A DNA stretch of 64,000 nucleotides, taken from contig JAEXIT010000001.1 of assembly GCA_023446155.1 (NCBI GenBank), positions 1-64,000 of the forward strand. The letters are read 5' to 3'. Made by a program: the position numbers and the translations under genes. The DNA is from Bacteroidota bacterium. Lineage in GTDB: Bacteria > Bacteroidota > Bacteroidia > Flavobacteriales > Flavobacteriaceae. Below the pieces are notes generated by a model that was given only the letters and a program-made list of their open reading frames with translations, did no database searches and was not told the DNA's origin. Of this stretch, positions 33,977 to 43,790 are shown piece by piece. How positions within the stretch are numbered: the stretch's first letter is position 1; each line of letters opens with the position of its first letter.

Positions 33977-36439
33977 TTAGTTATTACTACTTCTCATTTC
34001 TTCCGCCATTGCACTTATGCCCTTGGACAGATCTCCACCAAATTTTTCCGCATATTGGAATAACTTTACTTTTTCAGTCTGCTCGGTAGTGTACGCTAAA
34101 TATTCTTCCAGACTAACCTCCGTTCGATACACCTTGGATAGCACCCCACCGAGAGAGATAAAAACTTCCTTGTATTTTTTAGTAGGGTCATTGGCCTTGT
34201 TAACCGATAAAACCAGAGCCTTTTCCTTTTCGGTCAGTCCAAGCAGTTCTTGTATCTGATCAAACTTGTTTTGGTATTTTGATTGATCTAAAAGGATTTT
34301 ACAGTCGGAGTTATTGATAATGGCCTGTTTTACGACTGGTGAGGAAATAATATCCTCGATTTCCTGCGTCACCACAATGGCCTCGCCGAAAAACTTTCTC
34401 ACGGTCTTGAATAGGTATTTGATGTATTCTGCAAAACCTTCTTTCATCAACGCTTTCCAGGCTTCTTCAATTAGGATCATTTTTCGGATGCCCTTCATCT
34501 TTCTCATTTTATTGATAAAGACCTCCATAATAATAATGGTCACTACCGGAAATAAAATCGGGTGATCTTTGATGTTGTCAAGTTCAAATACGATAAATCG
34601 TTCTTGCAGTAGATTTAGGTTTTCGGTAGCGTTTAGCAAATAATCAAATTCACCGCCCTGATAATAGGGACGTAGCACATAGAGAAAATTATCAATATCA
34701 AAATCCTTCTCCTTTACCTTGTCACCGGAGAGTACTTCACGATACTCATCTTTAAGAAATTCGTAAAAGCTATTAAAACAGGGAAATAACTCATTTTCCT
34801 TATCCAATTTAAGATAATAACTTCCAATCGCATTCGACAGAGCCACATATTCAGATCGTTTAAACTCTTCATCGTCTTTTTTCCATAGCGCAAGCAAAAG
34901 CGTCTTAATACTTTCCTTTTTCTCCGTATCCAGGCTGTCGCCTTCGCCAATATAGAAAGGATTGAAACGGATCGGGCTTTCTTCCGAATAGGTGAAGTAA
35001 TAGCCTCCAACCATATCACACAATCCCTTGTAACTATGTCCAACATCCACAAGCACAACGTGAGTCCGCTGTTCATAGTAGCTCCTGACAACATGGTTAG
35101 TCAAGAAGCTTTTGCCCGAACCGCTTGGGCCAAGGATAAACTTATTTCTATTGGTACAAATACCCATATTCATAGGTTCATCACTAATATCCACATGAAC
35201 GGGCTTACCGGTAAGACGATCACCTAGACGGATTCCAAATGGGCTTAACGAACTTCGATAACCGGTTTCCAAATTGAGAAAACAGGTGGCCTGTTCCGCA
35301 AACGTATCAAAGGTATCGTTCATTGGAAAATCCGCTGCATTTCCCGGAATACCCGCCCAGAAAATCTGCGGGGCACCAACAGTTTCCTGCTTAGCAACTG
35401 CATCCATCTGGGCAAGGGCGGAGGAAACCATATTCTTCAGATCTTTAAGTTTTTCCCTTTCATCCGTCCATACCATTATATTGAAGTGCGCCTTTACCGG
35501 TAATCTCTGCTGACTGATCGCTTCATTGAGAAAGTCATTGGTAGAGTCACGAGCGATGGAATTCTCGCGACTGTAAGCGGATAACGACTGTAAGCGGAGT
35601 CGCTTGCTCTCCAATTTTTGAAGCGTCTTTTGGCTATCTTCTATAAAAATGTACTGGTTGTAAATATGGTTACAGGAAAGCAGTTGTCCTAGTGTACTGG
35701 CAAATCCGATACTGAATTTTGTTCTATCCGTGCAGTACCTATCATAATTGACCCGGCTTCCACACAAAGCCGGTAGATCAACGGCATCACCCAAGGTGTA
35801 CAACTGACAATTTTGATCACCAACCTTCAGACCATCGCTAAAATCTAAATCACAGATAGACCGATTTTCGGAAAGCGTAAAGTATCTTTCAATGATACCA
35901 ACTTGATACCTACTGCTTACGATCTGCTCCTTTTTTTGACGGGCAAATTTGGCAAATCCACTGTCATGTAGTATATGGGCAAATTGCCCGCAGGCATCCA
36001 AAAAATCCTGCAAAGCCGCCAATTTTAATGTCTCGTCAGGCACAATACTACTTCTTAGCAGATTTGAAAACAAGGAAGTACTACTCCTCCTACCCTGTGG
36101 CTTCTTGGTTAAGAAAATATAGCAACTGTGATCCAAGTAAGGACGCTCGTTGAAGAAACGCTCACTTGATCTTGACAGGAAACTGGTATCTTCCTTTGTA
36201 AAATCCGCTTTAAACTTATTTTCGATAAACCAATCCTGTTTATGCAATACAGTAAATTTGGGTAACACTTTCATCGCTTTGATCCACACCTGATGAAAAG
36301 ATTCATAATCAGCATCAGACATGGTAAATATCTCGGGAAGCTCAACTTTGAAAGCCACCGTAACATCGCCTTGCTTTGAAAGGATGCAGTCGTGTTCTAC
36401 ATCCATAATAGGTATTCTCTCATCCATCATCACTTCCAT
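33977..36439 (-). CDS. traG: TraG-family conjugation ATPase (VirB4-like)
   Basis: Energises assembly of the mating channel. The 820 residues have an N-terminal TraG-P domain (PIMDVEHDCILSKQGDVTV) and a C-terminal RecA-like ATPase. Walker A is LGPSGSGKSFLT near residue 440, preceded by NRNKFI. Walker B is in KMILIEEAWKALM, then VVTQEIEDI and the C-terminal block LLDQSKY. The full-length family size is about 800-850. It lies upstream of traI and downstream of the gene at 36479 in the same operon. Confidence 0.95.
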   Translation of the reverse strand: MEVMMDERIPIMDVEHDCILSKQGDVTVAFKVELPEIFTMSDADYESFHQVWIKAMKVLPKFTVLHKQDWFIENKFKADFTKEDTSFLSRSSERFFNERPYLDHSCYIFLTKKPQGRRSSTSLFSNLLRSSIVPDETLKLAALQDFLDACGQFAHILHDSGFAKFARQKKEQIVSSRYQVGIIERYFTLSENRSICDLDFSDGLKVGDQNCQLYTLGDAVDLPALCGSRVNYDRYCTDRTKFSIGFASTLGQLLSCNHIYNQYIFIEDSQKTLQKLESKRLRLQSLSAYSRENSIARDSTNDFLNEAISQQRLPVKAHFNIMVWTDEREKLKDLKNMVSSALAQMDAVAKQETVGAPQIFWAGIPGNAADFPMNDTFDTFAEQATCFLNLETGYRSSLSPFGIRLGDRLTGKPVHVDISDEPMNMGICTNRNKFILGPSGSGKSFLTNHVVRSYYEQRTHVVLVDVGHSYKGLCDMVGGYYFTYSEESPIRFNPFYIGEGDSLDTEKKESIKTLLLALWKKDDEEFKRSEYVALSNAIGSYYLKLDKENELFPCFNSFYEFLKDEYREVLSGDKVKEKDFDIDNFLYVLRPYYQGGEFDYLLNATENLNLLQERFIVFELDNIKDHPILFPVVTIIIMEVFINKMRKMKGIRKMILIEEAWKALMKEGFAEYIKYLFKTVRKFFGEAIVVTQEIEDIISSPVVKQAIINNSDCKILLDQSKYQNKFDQIQELLGLTEKEKALVLSVNKANDPTKKYKEVFISLGGVLSKVYRTEVSLEEYLAYTTEQTEKVKLFQYAEKFGGDLSKGISAMAEEMRSSNN

Positions 36440-36478
36440 CTTTCTCTTTCTATTATGGAATCCCTTCCGTTCGAAATG

Positions 36479-36976
36479 CTAACCTCTTTTCCGGCCTCTG
36501 CCTCTTCTTTTTATTCCCCTGATTACTTTTAAAATCGTTGGGAGCTTTTTCTCTTTTTCGATGATACGCTGGACATCTCTTTTGGATATGCTACGCACTT
36601 CAGCCACGAGCTTAGGTCTGATTGGATTAGTAGATACAAACAATCGCTCGTTAAGTCCATGTTCCCTTACAACCCCAACCGGATCAAGTATTAGTCCGCC
36701 AGGCAACCTGATTATGGCCAGATTTGGCTGATGTTCAAAATCGTCGAGTTCTCCCCACTCTTTTTTTTGCGTATCATAAACAAAATGATAATTTTCACCA
36801 TAAAAGCCACTTCCCTTTTCGCTCAGCTTTAATGGTTTCAAATCCAAACTGTCTTTTGGTCTTAACAATCTTTCCTTCCAATCTACAACATAGATTTGCC
36901 CAGGAAATTCGATCTCTGGCAGTATGCCACTTTGTCTTTGCTTTAATAATTTCTCCTGCTCATCGCTTAGTTCCAC
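36479..36976 (-). CDS. Hypothetical protein between traF and traG
   Basis: Not recognised. The 165 residues have no signal peptide or membrane segment. The middle contains GSGFYGENYHFVYDTQKKEWGELDDF and RLPGGLILDPVGVVREHG, and the C-terminus is strongly basic (GIKRRGRGRKRG), which suggests binding to nucleic acid. Its start overlaps the end of traF by 17 bp, so it is translationally coupled and part of the transfer operon. It is not a standard tra gene in CTnDOT. Confidence 0.6.
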   Translation of the reverse strand: MELSDEQEKLLKQRQSGILPEIEFPGQIYVVDWKERLLRPKDSLDLKPLKLSEKGSGFYGENYHFVYDTQKKEWGELDDFEHQPNLAIIRLPGGLILDPVGVVREHGLNERLFVSTNPIRPKLVAEVRSISKRDVQRIIEKEKKLPTILKVIRGIKRRGRGRKRG

Positions 36977-37301
36977 TTTTACCTCCCTTGTCCAACATAA
37001 AAACCATCCTACTTCTGCATCCTACCACTTTGGGCACACGCTTTCTTGCAAGTTTCTTCATCAATCCATGTTCACCATATTTATGGCTCATCCTATACAT
37101 TTTCATCACCAGTAGTACCCCACTGATACCAATAACCACCAAACAGATTCCAGTTGGTAGTCCTACGATGTACATGATCGAATACAAGATCAGTAGCCCT
37201 ACTACACCGCCGCCCAAATACCAGATGTACTGTGCCTTTAACCCCTTAAACTCTATTGACTGGTTAATTCCCTTATTGATCCTGTAAACACTATTTGCCA
37301 T
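36960..37301 (-). CDS. traF: Conjugative transposon protein TraF (DUF4133)
   Basis: A small inner-membrane protein of 113 residues, corresponding in role to VirB3. It starts ANSVYRINKGINQSIEFKGLKAQYIWYL, the DUF4133 hallmark. Two helices follow (YLGGGVVGLLILYSIMYIVGL and ICLVVIGISGVLLVMKMY), then a basic tail. In related elements it follows traE directly; here a 5.5-kb methylase/helicase gene and a DUF1896 gene separate them. Confidence 0.9.
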   Translation of the reverse strand: MANSVYRINKGINQSIEFKGLKAQYIWYLGGGVVGLLILYSIMYIVGLPTGICLVVIGISGVLLVMKMYRMSHKYGEHGLMKKLARKRVPKVVGCRSRMVFMLDKGGKSGTKR

Positions 37302-37312
37302 ATGAAATATTT

Positions 37313-40300
37313 TTAAATCCTCAATCTTTGACTACTTCGCTGTTGTCTTTCACCAGCCATCAAAACCGTCACATCCACCTTTTCATCTTTGTTTATATTT
37401 TCAACTTCAACAATAGTAGCATCCTCCACAACACCATTTTCTGCCAAACGCTTACGGTTGATATTGGTAGCAATCTCCCTTTCGATATTGCTCAGTTCTA
37501 TTTTTAGGGATTGTAGTTCCGCATCCTGCAAAAATGGACGTGCGCACAATTGTTCAAGCTTGGGTATTTCCAAAGCTGCAGCATTAAGTTGTCTTTCGTA
37601 TTGAGTATAAAGACTTTCGACCCTATCGATCGCATTAAGGAAATGTCTGGCTGCAACCTTATCGTTATCAACATTCACATGACCTTGACTGTAGGTATAT
37701 TTTATACCGTCGGCACCTCTTTGAGCATAAAAATTTTTGGTAAATGAACCTCCTAGTTGATCTGCAAAGAAAACTTCTTGTCTACGGATGAATAAATCAA
37801 ACCCATATAAAGAACCAATCTTTAGTACTTCCGGTTCTCCTATCTTTGGTTTCCAGTTCTGATAAAGATCAATAATATGTTTACCTATTTGCTCGGGTTC
37901 ATTTGAACTAAGGCCAATTAACCGTATTGGGTTAGCTTTAGTTCCATCTTTTTCATGTTGAAGCCGTCCTCTATAAAAATCAAGATCCAATTTCAACTTT
38001 TGATATATTTCCCGATCGCTTTCCTGTCCTCTCTTTGCAAATTCTAAGCTAGTTTTATGTTGGCTTAGCTCACGAAAATGTGAAGTTTTCAAACCTTCCA
38101 TGACTGCTACCTTCTTTTCAAGCTTAGTTTTTTCAAGTAAAGAGGTGTCTCCAGAAAGAATGGCGATATACTCGGAAAAGTTCATACCGCTTTTTTCATC
38201 CATTGCTCCTTCATCTATTGTACGAACACTTAGCTCACAATTTTTCATTTGAGATATGAAGGTCTGTTTGTTCTTTAACAGGTTGAACTTATAATTGTCA
38301 AGACTTTGTTCAGTAGCATAGATAAAGTTCTTGACCTTGTTATCGTAAAATTCCTTTGCTACAAAGTTGCCCTGTCGTGCTCCACGCCCGTTACGCTGAT
38401 CCAGTTCCGAAGGTTTCCAGGGGATATCCAAATGATGCATAGCCACGATCCTTTTTTGAACATTAAGCCCAGTTCCCGCCTTCTCGGTACTGCCAATCAG
38501 GATACGGATATCTCCGTCGTTCATCTTTTTGAAAAGCTGCTTACGCTTCCAACCTTCCCAAGCTGAGTCGTGGATAAAGGTGATCTCGTGCTCGGGGATA
38601 TCAAAATCATGCATAAGTTTTCCCTTTAGCTCATCATATACATTAAACTGACCGGGCTTTGGGGTTCCAATATCACAGAACACAATCTGGGTTCCCCTAT
38701 GCTTTGAACTTTCACTGTAGATTTCCGCAAGATTACGTGCAGCAGTATTAATCTTATTATTCGGATGGTCGCTGTAAAGGTCTTCATCTACAAGCCGCAT
38801 ATCCACTGCCATCTTTTTTGCATAGTTCGTAGCAAGGAGCATCCTACCTTTATCTTCGGAATCGGTTAGCTCTGCCCTACCTACCAACTCTCCTTTTCCG
38901 GTACGCGCAAACTCCATAAGCTTCACGATAAAATCTTCCTGTTCTGGTGTTGGCTTAATATTTACCAATACCTCATCTATTTCCGGTTTATCGAGGTTGA
39001 TATGCTTTGCTGTTTTATAATCGGTGATCTCATTGTAAAACATGGCCAGTTCCGGCACCTTAATAAAATGCCTGAAACGTTCCTTTGCAACAATCTCATT
39101 GGTTACGCTAAATTCGAAATCCGTAGTTTTCTTGGCATGAACGGCCGCCCACGCATCAAAATTCTCGATCCCCAATCGCCTCATTTCATTTGGACGGAGG
39201 AATTTGAATATCAGATACATTTCGGTAAGGCTATTTGAAATCGGTGTCCCCGAAAGAAAGGTAGCACACAGGTCCGAATCATACATCTTTTGGAACTGTC
39301 GTACTGAAAACAACATATTCAATGCCTTTTGGCTGCCTTCCATATTACCAATGCCAGCAACCCTATTGTGTCTTGTAGTGAATGTCAGGTTTTTAAACTT
39401 ATGGCTTTCATCGACAAATGTATGATCAACTCCAATAGCCTTTAAATCGATGCCATCATCCTTTTTACTTTCAATACGATCCTGTGCCTCTTTAAGTTTA
39501 ATAGCATGGTTTTTCTTCCGTACTTCCAATCCCTTCAGCATTTTCTTCGAAATTTCGCCGCCAAGACGCCTAACTGTATCAAGATCACGCTCGATATTAT
39601 CGAGTTCGTTTGACAATATCTCCACTTGGATCTCTGGACTTTGAGGGATCTTTCCAAACTGGTCATGGGTGACTATTACACAATCCCAATTGTTGTTCTT
39701 GATCTCATGGAATAACCTTAATCGGTTCTTCGGTTCAAAATCGCTATCCTGCGGATATAAGATCTTTGCCGTCGGATAGGCCTTCCTATAGGTCTCCGCA
39801 ATATCTCCAACATTTGCTTTAAGAGCAGCTATGACCGGTTTCTGAACGATGCCCAATCGTTTCATCTCCTGACTGGCAACAATCATCGTTAATGTTTTTC
39901 CAAGTCCCACTTCGTGGTCGATCAATCCGCCGCGATTCTGCATAATCCGCCAAACAGCGTCTTTTTGCGAGCTGTACAAATCCTCAATCCCCAAAGCCTT
40001 CCTGTCAAAGTCAGGAAAACTCAAATGGCTTCCATCATACTCTCTAAGTACATAACAGTTGTAGGTATCATTATAAATGTCTTCCAGTTCCTTTTTCTTT
40101 TCATCGGGAAGTTCAGTAAGCCAATTGATGAAAGTGTTCCTTATCTGCTCAACTTTTTGGTGTCCCAACTGTATCGCATCATTATCGGGAAGTCTTATTT
40201 TTTTACCCCCGATATCTTCAACCTCATAAGTAAAAAAAGGTGTTGTGTTTTCCAAGGCATGCTCTAAGAGCGTATAGCCATACATTGTTCGTCCACTTAG

Positions 40301-42832
40301 AGGAAAAATGGCATACTCGCGATCCACCTTCATGTTATGGCCAACTTCAACCTTAAAACAGTCCATCGACTGAAAGAAATGCACCTTCGCTTCCTTTTCA
40401 AACAGCTCAGTGACAAACGAACTATAATAAGTTTGTGGTATCCACCTCTCTCCTAAATTAAAGTCCAGAAGTTCAAAGGGAATACGCTCTGGTTGTATAG
40501 CCTCAATTGCTTCCAGACTTCTTTGGTAATGCATATTATCCCCTTGCAACTTAACAGCATCTCTAGCTTCGTTTAGTTTGTCAAGTACGTTACCACTGAG
40601 ATACTTATCCTTCGTTTCCCATATGTTCCCTTTAGGATTCAGGTAGATATGTTCACCCAATGCTGAAATCGATTCGTCTTCCGTAATTCCCAATGCGGAA
40701 CTTATGAAGTGTAAATCGACATTACCAATATCATTAAGGCTACGCGCTAAGGCTTCAACCGGATCATCGGTTCTGAAATTTTCTTGAATTTTGACAATCG
40801 ATTGGGTAAGGATGTCGGACTTTACAAAACGCTCACCTTCCCTTCGTTCTAAAGAAGAGAGTACCGTATGTCCCAATGCCCTATCTTCGAGGATAAGTCT
40901 GCGGTTTTTGGGAAGGTTGAGCTGACCATATTTAGCAATAAAACTTTCGTAGCTATCATTAGTTTTGGCACGAAACTGTTCATCCACCTCAATTCCCGAA
41001 AGCTCCCGTTCAGTAAGTGCAAAATAGTTGTCCCTTAACAGGATATAGTGCTGAAAGAATTCTTTATTGCCAACCAGATGAAGATCTTGAAATCTTGCCC
41101 TGTTGTGTTCAAGGGCGACATTTTCCAAAATACCGATAGTTCCCCCGGAGCTAACCAATACACCATCTTTATAAAATGGCTTAATTGGGGTAAAAAAAAA
41201 TGACGGCGAATTCTGTTGGACAACAAAGAAATGTTCCAATGAACTATCACCCTCATAGACATACGAATGATCGTATTGCTGTAGTTTCAGCGAGAGACTA
41301 CGCATTTCATGGCTCACCAAGCCTCCAACCATCCAGTTGGCCGAAAAATCATCTATTTCTTTTGCATTCGAGTATAATTTGAAAAGATACCGTCCTTTTT
41401 CATCTTTCGCGGCAATCAACAGGGCTACTTCGTGACTAGGGTTATCGGTTGTCCTTACTTTAGAAATCAACCTGGCCGACTGCTTGCTAATAACGCTTTC
41501 ATCAAGAGCATTAATGTAGGATGCGGCCCTATTGATGTTATCGGTGGGAACCACATCAAACAGCCCCAATTGACCAACAAACCGATTGTCGCCATTTTCA
41601 GGCATTGGCAAATAGGTAAGCTTCGGTAATGAATTCTGCAATTCGATTTTTGGAAGTTTAGCAAGCGATTCATTAAATTTATCCGTACCATTCCATCTTA
41701 AAAAGCCAAGATCCACCACCTCATTAAGTGTCTTTTCTATACCATTAATATCTCCGGACTGTTTAAAGCACATTGAAATATTGCCATATTGGTTGCTTCC
41801 TTCATACATCTGGTTAGATACAATTAACTCGTCCAGATTTTCGGTAATAAATTCATTCTGATAATAAGTACCTAAAGAACCACTAATTTTATCCGAAACA
41901 ACAAGTTGCTGTTCCTGATCAGAAAGTTCTTTTTTATCACTATTCTTCTGAACGACTAACAAATGATTAGGAGCCTCGGTATTACCGGTTTCCAACATGA
42001 GATTATCCGGCATTATCGCAAGGGCAACAAAATCCGCCCTTTCAAAGAGATATTTCCTAACCTCCATATTAGAGGGTGTATTCAAAAATGCGTCAGTCGT
42101 AATGTAGGCCATGATCCCCCCATCGGCAAGCTTATCCAATCCCTTTGCAAAAAAGTAATTGTGGATGCGACCGGTCAGTTCAGGATTTTTTATCTGGGGA
42201 TCATAGACCTTAAAATTTCCAAAAGGAATATTACTTACCACAAAGTCGTATGAACCGTTATCATCTGTTGGTGCCTCCTCAAAACCACAAATATGTGTGT
42301 CGGTACCAACATTGTTATGAAAATTGATCGCACTTAATATTTTACCGGTAAGTATATCTTTCTCTACCGTTGTGATTTTTTCAATATCCGGAAACGCTAT
42401 TAGTGCTTCCTTAATAAATACGCCAGAACCTGCCGATGGGTCGTAAATCCTTTTTGGGCTTATCACGTTATCATTCATCACCCCGTACAGCACGCGTGGC
42501 ACTATCTCTGGAGTGTAGAATGCAGTCAATACACTTTCCTTTAGTGAGCTCACCACCGCACCATAAGCCTTTCCTTCAAATTTCTCCCGAAGCAATTCGT
42601 GTAGTTCACAAACCCGGTCAAATTCCTTGAGATCATTCTGGGTTGCTCCAAAGGAAAGCCATTCATCCTTTGTCGTTGGGGGATAAAGGATAGCCTTTAT
42701 TCCCCCAAAACCTGCATAATTTTGTAGCTGCTCTATATCGGACAATCCCAACATACTCTTGCCATCCCACGACAGTGCAATCCTGATAGCGGAAATATTA
42801 TCCGTCAGTCTTTTTGATACATTGTAAGCCAT
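37313..42832 (-). CDS. Giant N6-adenine DNA methylase and SNF2-like helicase
   Basis: A single protein of 1,839 residues. The N-terminal methylase part has AGFGGIKAIL (about 40-49), SAM motif I DPSAGSGVF at 131-139, and the catalytic motif NIPF at 201-204, a variant of NPPY. A middle region of unknown fold follows. The SF2 helicase part has a Walker A block LIDHEVGLGKTL near 975, DESH near 1140, LSGTPISNSLTEMY, and motif VI in DQRNGRGARQGN near 1480. The C-terminal part is coiled. Such proteins (P1 DarB-like, type ISP-like) modify or protect DNA. It sits inside the tra operon, so anti-restriction during transfer is the favoured role. Confidence 0.9.
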   Translation of the reverse strand: MAYNVSKRLTDNISAIRIALSWDGKSMLGLSDIEQLQNYAGFGGIKAILYPPTTKDEWLSFGATQNDLKEFDRVCELHELLREKFEGKAYGAVVSSLKESVLTAFYTPEIVPRVLYGVMNDNVISPKRIYDPSAGSGVFIKEALIAFPDIEKITTVEKDILTGKILSAINFHNNVGTDTHICGFEEAPTDDNGSYDFVVSNIPFGNFKVYDPQIKNPELTGRIHNYFFAKGLDKLADGGIMAYITTDAFLNTPSNMEVRKYLFERADFVALAIMPDNLMLETGNTEAPNHLLVVQKNSDKKELSDQEQQLVVSDKISGSLGTYYQNEFITENLDELIVSNQMYEGSNQYGNISMCFKQSGDINGIEKTLNEVVDLGFLRWNGTDKFNESLAKLPKIELQNSLPKLTYLPMPENGDNRFVGQLGLFDVVPTDNINRAASYINALDESVISKQSARLISKVRTTDNPSHEVALLIAAKDEKGRYLFKLYSNAKEIDDFSANWMVGGLVSHEMRSLSLKLQQYDHSYVYEGDSSLEHFFVVQQNSPSFFFTPIKPFYKDGVLVSSGGTIGILENVALEHNRARFQDLHLVGNKEFFQHYILLRDNYFALTERELSGIEVDEQFRAKTNDSYESFIAKYGQLNLPKNRRLILEDRALGHTVLSSLERREGERFVKSDILTQSIVKIQENFRTDDPVEALARSLNDIGNVDLHFISSALGITEDESISALGEHIYLNPKGNIWETKDKYLSGNVLDKLNEARDAVKLQGDNMHYQRSLEAIEAIQPERIPFELLDFNLGERWIPQTYYSSFVTELFEKEAKVHFFQSMDCFKVEVGHNMKVDREYAIFPLSGRTMYGYTLLEHALENTTPFFTYEVEDIGGKKIRLPDNDAIQLGHQKVEQIRNTFINWLTELPDEKKKELEDIYNDTYNCYVLREYDGSHLSFPDFDRKALGIEDLYSSQKDAVWRIMQNRGGLIDHEVGLGKTLTMIVASQEMKRLGIVQKPVIAALKANVGDIAETYRKAYPTAKILYPQDSDFEPKNRLRLFHEIKNNNWDCVIVTHDQFGKIPQSPEIQVEILSNELDNIERDLDTVRRLGGEISKKMLKGLEVRKKNHAIKLKEAQDRIESKKDDGIDLKAIGVDHTFVDESHKFKNLTFTTRHNRVAGIGNMEGSQKALNMLFSVRQFQKMYDSDLCATFLSGTPISNSLTEMYLIFKFLRPNEMRRLGIENFDAWAAVHAKKTTDFEFSVTNEIVAKERFRHFIKVPELAMFYNEITDYKTAKHINLDKPEIDEVLVNIKPTPEQEDFIVKLMEFARTGKGELVGRAELTDSEDKGRMLLATNYAKKMAVDMRLVDEDLYSDHPNNKINTAARNLAEIYSESSKHRGTQIVFCDIGTPKPGQFNVYDELKGKLMHDFDIPEHEITFIHDSAWEGWKRKQLFKKMNDGDIRILIGSTEKAGTGLNVQKRIVAMHHLDIPWKPSELDQRNGRGARQGNFVAKEFYDNKVKNFIYATEQSLDNYKFNLLKNKQTFISQMKNCELSVRTIDEGAMDEKSGMNFSEYIAILSGDTSLLEKTKLEKKVAVMEGLKTSHFRELSQHKTSLEFAKRGQESDREIYQKLKLDLDFYRGRLQHEKDGTKANPIRLIGLSSNEPEQIGKHIIDLYQNWKPKIGEPEVLKIGSLYGFDLFIRRQEVFFADQLGGSFTKNFYAQRGADGIKYTYSQGHVNVDNDKVAARHFLNAIDRVESLYTQYERQLNAAALEIPKLEQLCARPFLQDAELQSLKIELSNIEREIATNINRKRLAENGVVEDATIVEVENINKDEKVDVTVLMAGERQQRSSQRLRI

Positions 42833-42872
42833 CTCCCCTTCATTTTTCTTTCTACACCCTGGTCTTCCTACT

Positions 42873-43301
42873 CTATATCAGATAATCATGTATATCTGCA
42901 ATTATCGCGTAACGCAAATGCCTGCTATCCTCATTCTCAACTGAAAAATCAAAAGCCTCAAAACTCTCTTTACAGGCTTGCATCATATTGATCACCTCGT
43001 ACGTAAGAGTACCAGCCTCTCGCATTCTTTCGAAGTCGTTTGGAAACTCCTCTTCCACCACACTCTTCACGTATAAAAATCTCGAAGGCTTTAAAGGTTC
43101 AATCAGTTGTTCCATACATTTTTCCTGTATAATGTACGTCGGAACTTCCGCTTCCATTTGTTGCTCGATGAATAACGTTAGCATACCTACCTGTTCTTCC
43201 AAGAATTTGGAAACGGAATAGGTTTCCTGTAGGTCGAACATAAGATCAGGGTTATGGTCGACGATATATTGCCAAAACTTTTCTTTAAGTATCGTATCCA
43301 T
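42873..43301 (-). CDS. DUF1896-family protein
   Basis: An acidic, helical protein of 142 residues without a signal peptide. Segments such as FWQYIVDHNPDL and ALEMLxx-like EAGTLTYEVINMMQACKESFEAFDF fit DUF1896, a family found almost only on Bacteroidetes conjugative elements. The C-terminus reads RHLRYAIIADIHDYL. It lies between traE and the methylase/helicase and shares an operon with both. The biochemical role is unknown; an acidic protein next to an anti-restriction-type enzyme may itself mimic DNA, but this is speculation. Confidence 0.75.
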   Translation of the reverse strand: MDTILKEKFWQYIVDHNPDLMFDLQETYSVSKFLEEQVGMLTLFIEQQMEAEVPTYIIQEKCMEQLIEPLKPSRFLYVKSVVEEEFPNDFERMREAGTLTYEVINMMQACKESFEAFDFSVENEDSRHLRYAIIADIHDYLI

Positions 43302-43311
43302 AATGGGTAAT

Positions 43312-43641
43312 TTATACGCCGAAGAAACTTTGGATTACTGTAGCCACGACTACAAGAAATACGCAGCTACCAAACCAGGCAGCGGCAACTTTACCAGTGT
43401 CCTGGTCACCGGCATTCCATTTCTGGTACACCTTAATTGCTCCGATTAAGCCCAATAAAGCCCCTATGGCATACATTAGATTGGTACCGGCCGCGAAATA
43501 GCTTCGTACCTGTTGATTGGCTTGGTTAATACCTGCTATGCCATCCTGCGCATATGCCGTAATGGCAACTGAAGTAATTAATGCAAGGGTCAAGATTATA
43601 CCCTTGCGATTTGTTTTCGTTTTCTCTCTACACTTTTCCAT
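43312..43641 (-). CDS. traE: Conjugative transposon protein TraE (DUF4134)
   Basis: A small membrane protein corresponding in role to VirB2, the likely pilus or channel subunit. The 109 residues start at the ATG at 43641 (a GTG one codon earlier is also open). A signal segment (GIILTLALITSVAITAYAQ) is followed by GIAGINQANQQVRSYFAAGTNLMYAIGALLGLIG and a last helix with AWFGSCVFLVVVATVIQSFFG, the DUF4134 pattern. It is the first classic tra gene of the operon. Confidence 0.92.
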   Translation of the reverse strand: MEKCREKTKTNRKGIILTLALITSVAITAYAQDGIAGINQANQQVRSYFAAGTNLMYAIGALLGLIGAIKVYQKWNAGDQDTGKVAAAWFGSCVFLVVVATVIQSFFGV

Positions 43642-43733
43642 CACTCACGAATATTTATTGATTTTTTAGTTTCCTTGATAAAAAGAAGTGGTTGCGCCAA
43701 CTCATAACCCGTAATCCTGTCACACTTTACCAC
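43641..43733 (-). CDS. Possible 30-codon leader peptide of traE
   Basis: A small frame starting at GTG 43733 encodes 30 residues containing CDRITGYELAQPLLFIKE. Its TGA overlaps the traE ATG (TGATG), the arrangement seen in coupled genes. The same frame is also open from the TAG of the preceding gene, so it could be chance. It overlaps an inverted repeat (43681-43769). Confidence 0.25.
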   Translation of the reverse strand: MVKCDRITGYELAQPLLFIKETKKSINIRE

Positions 43734-43769
43734 ACCGCACCGGGACGGAAGGGGCAACCAACTTCTTTT
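43681..43769 (-). promoter_or_regulatory. Long inverted repeat upstream of traE
   Basis: AAAAGAAGTGGTTGC at 43681-43695 is complementary to GCAACCAACTTCTTTT at 43754-43769 with one bulged base, enclosing about 58 bases. It lies in the leader of traE. It could be a folded RNA that controls translation of traE or partial termination before the transfer genes. Confidence 0.4.
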
Positions 43770-43790
43770 TGGAGCCGCTATTTTAGCGAC

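Noticed and set aside
36724..37287. 187-codon open frame on the plus strand
   Set aside because: It is antisense to traF and the gene at 36479, both clear by family or by overlap in the operon; composition is shadow-like.
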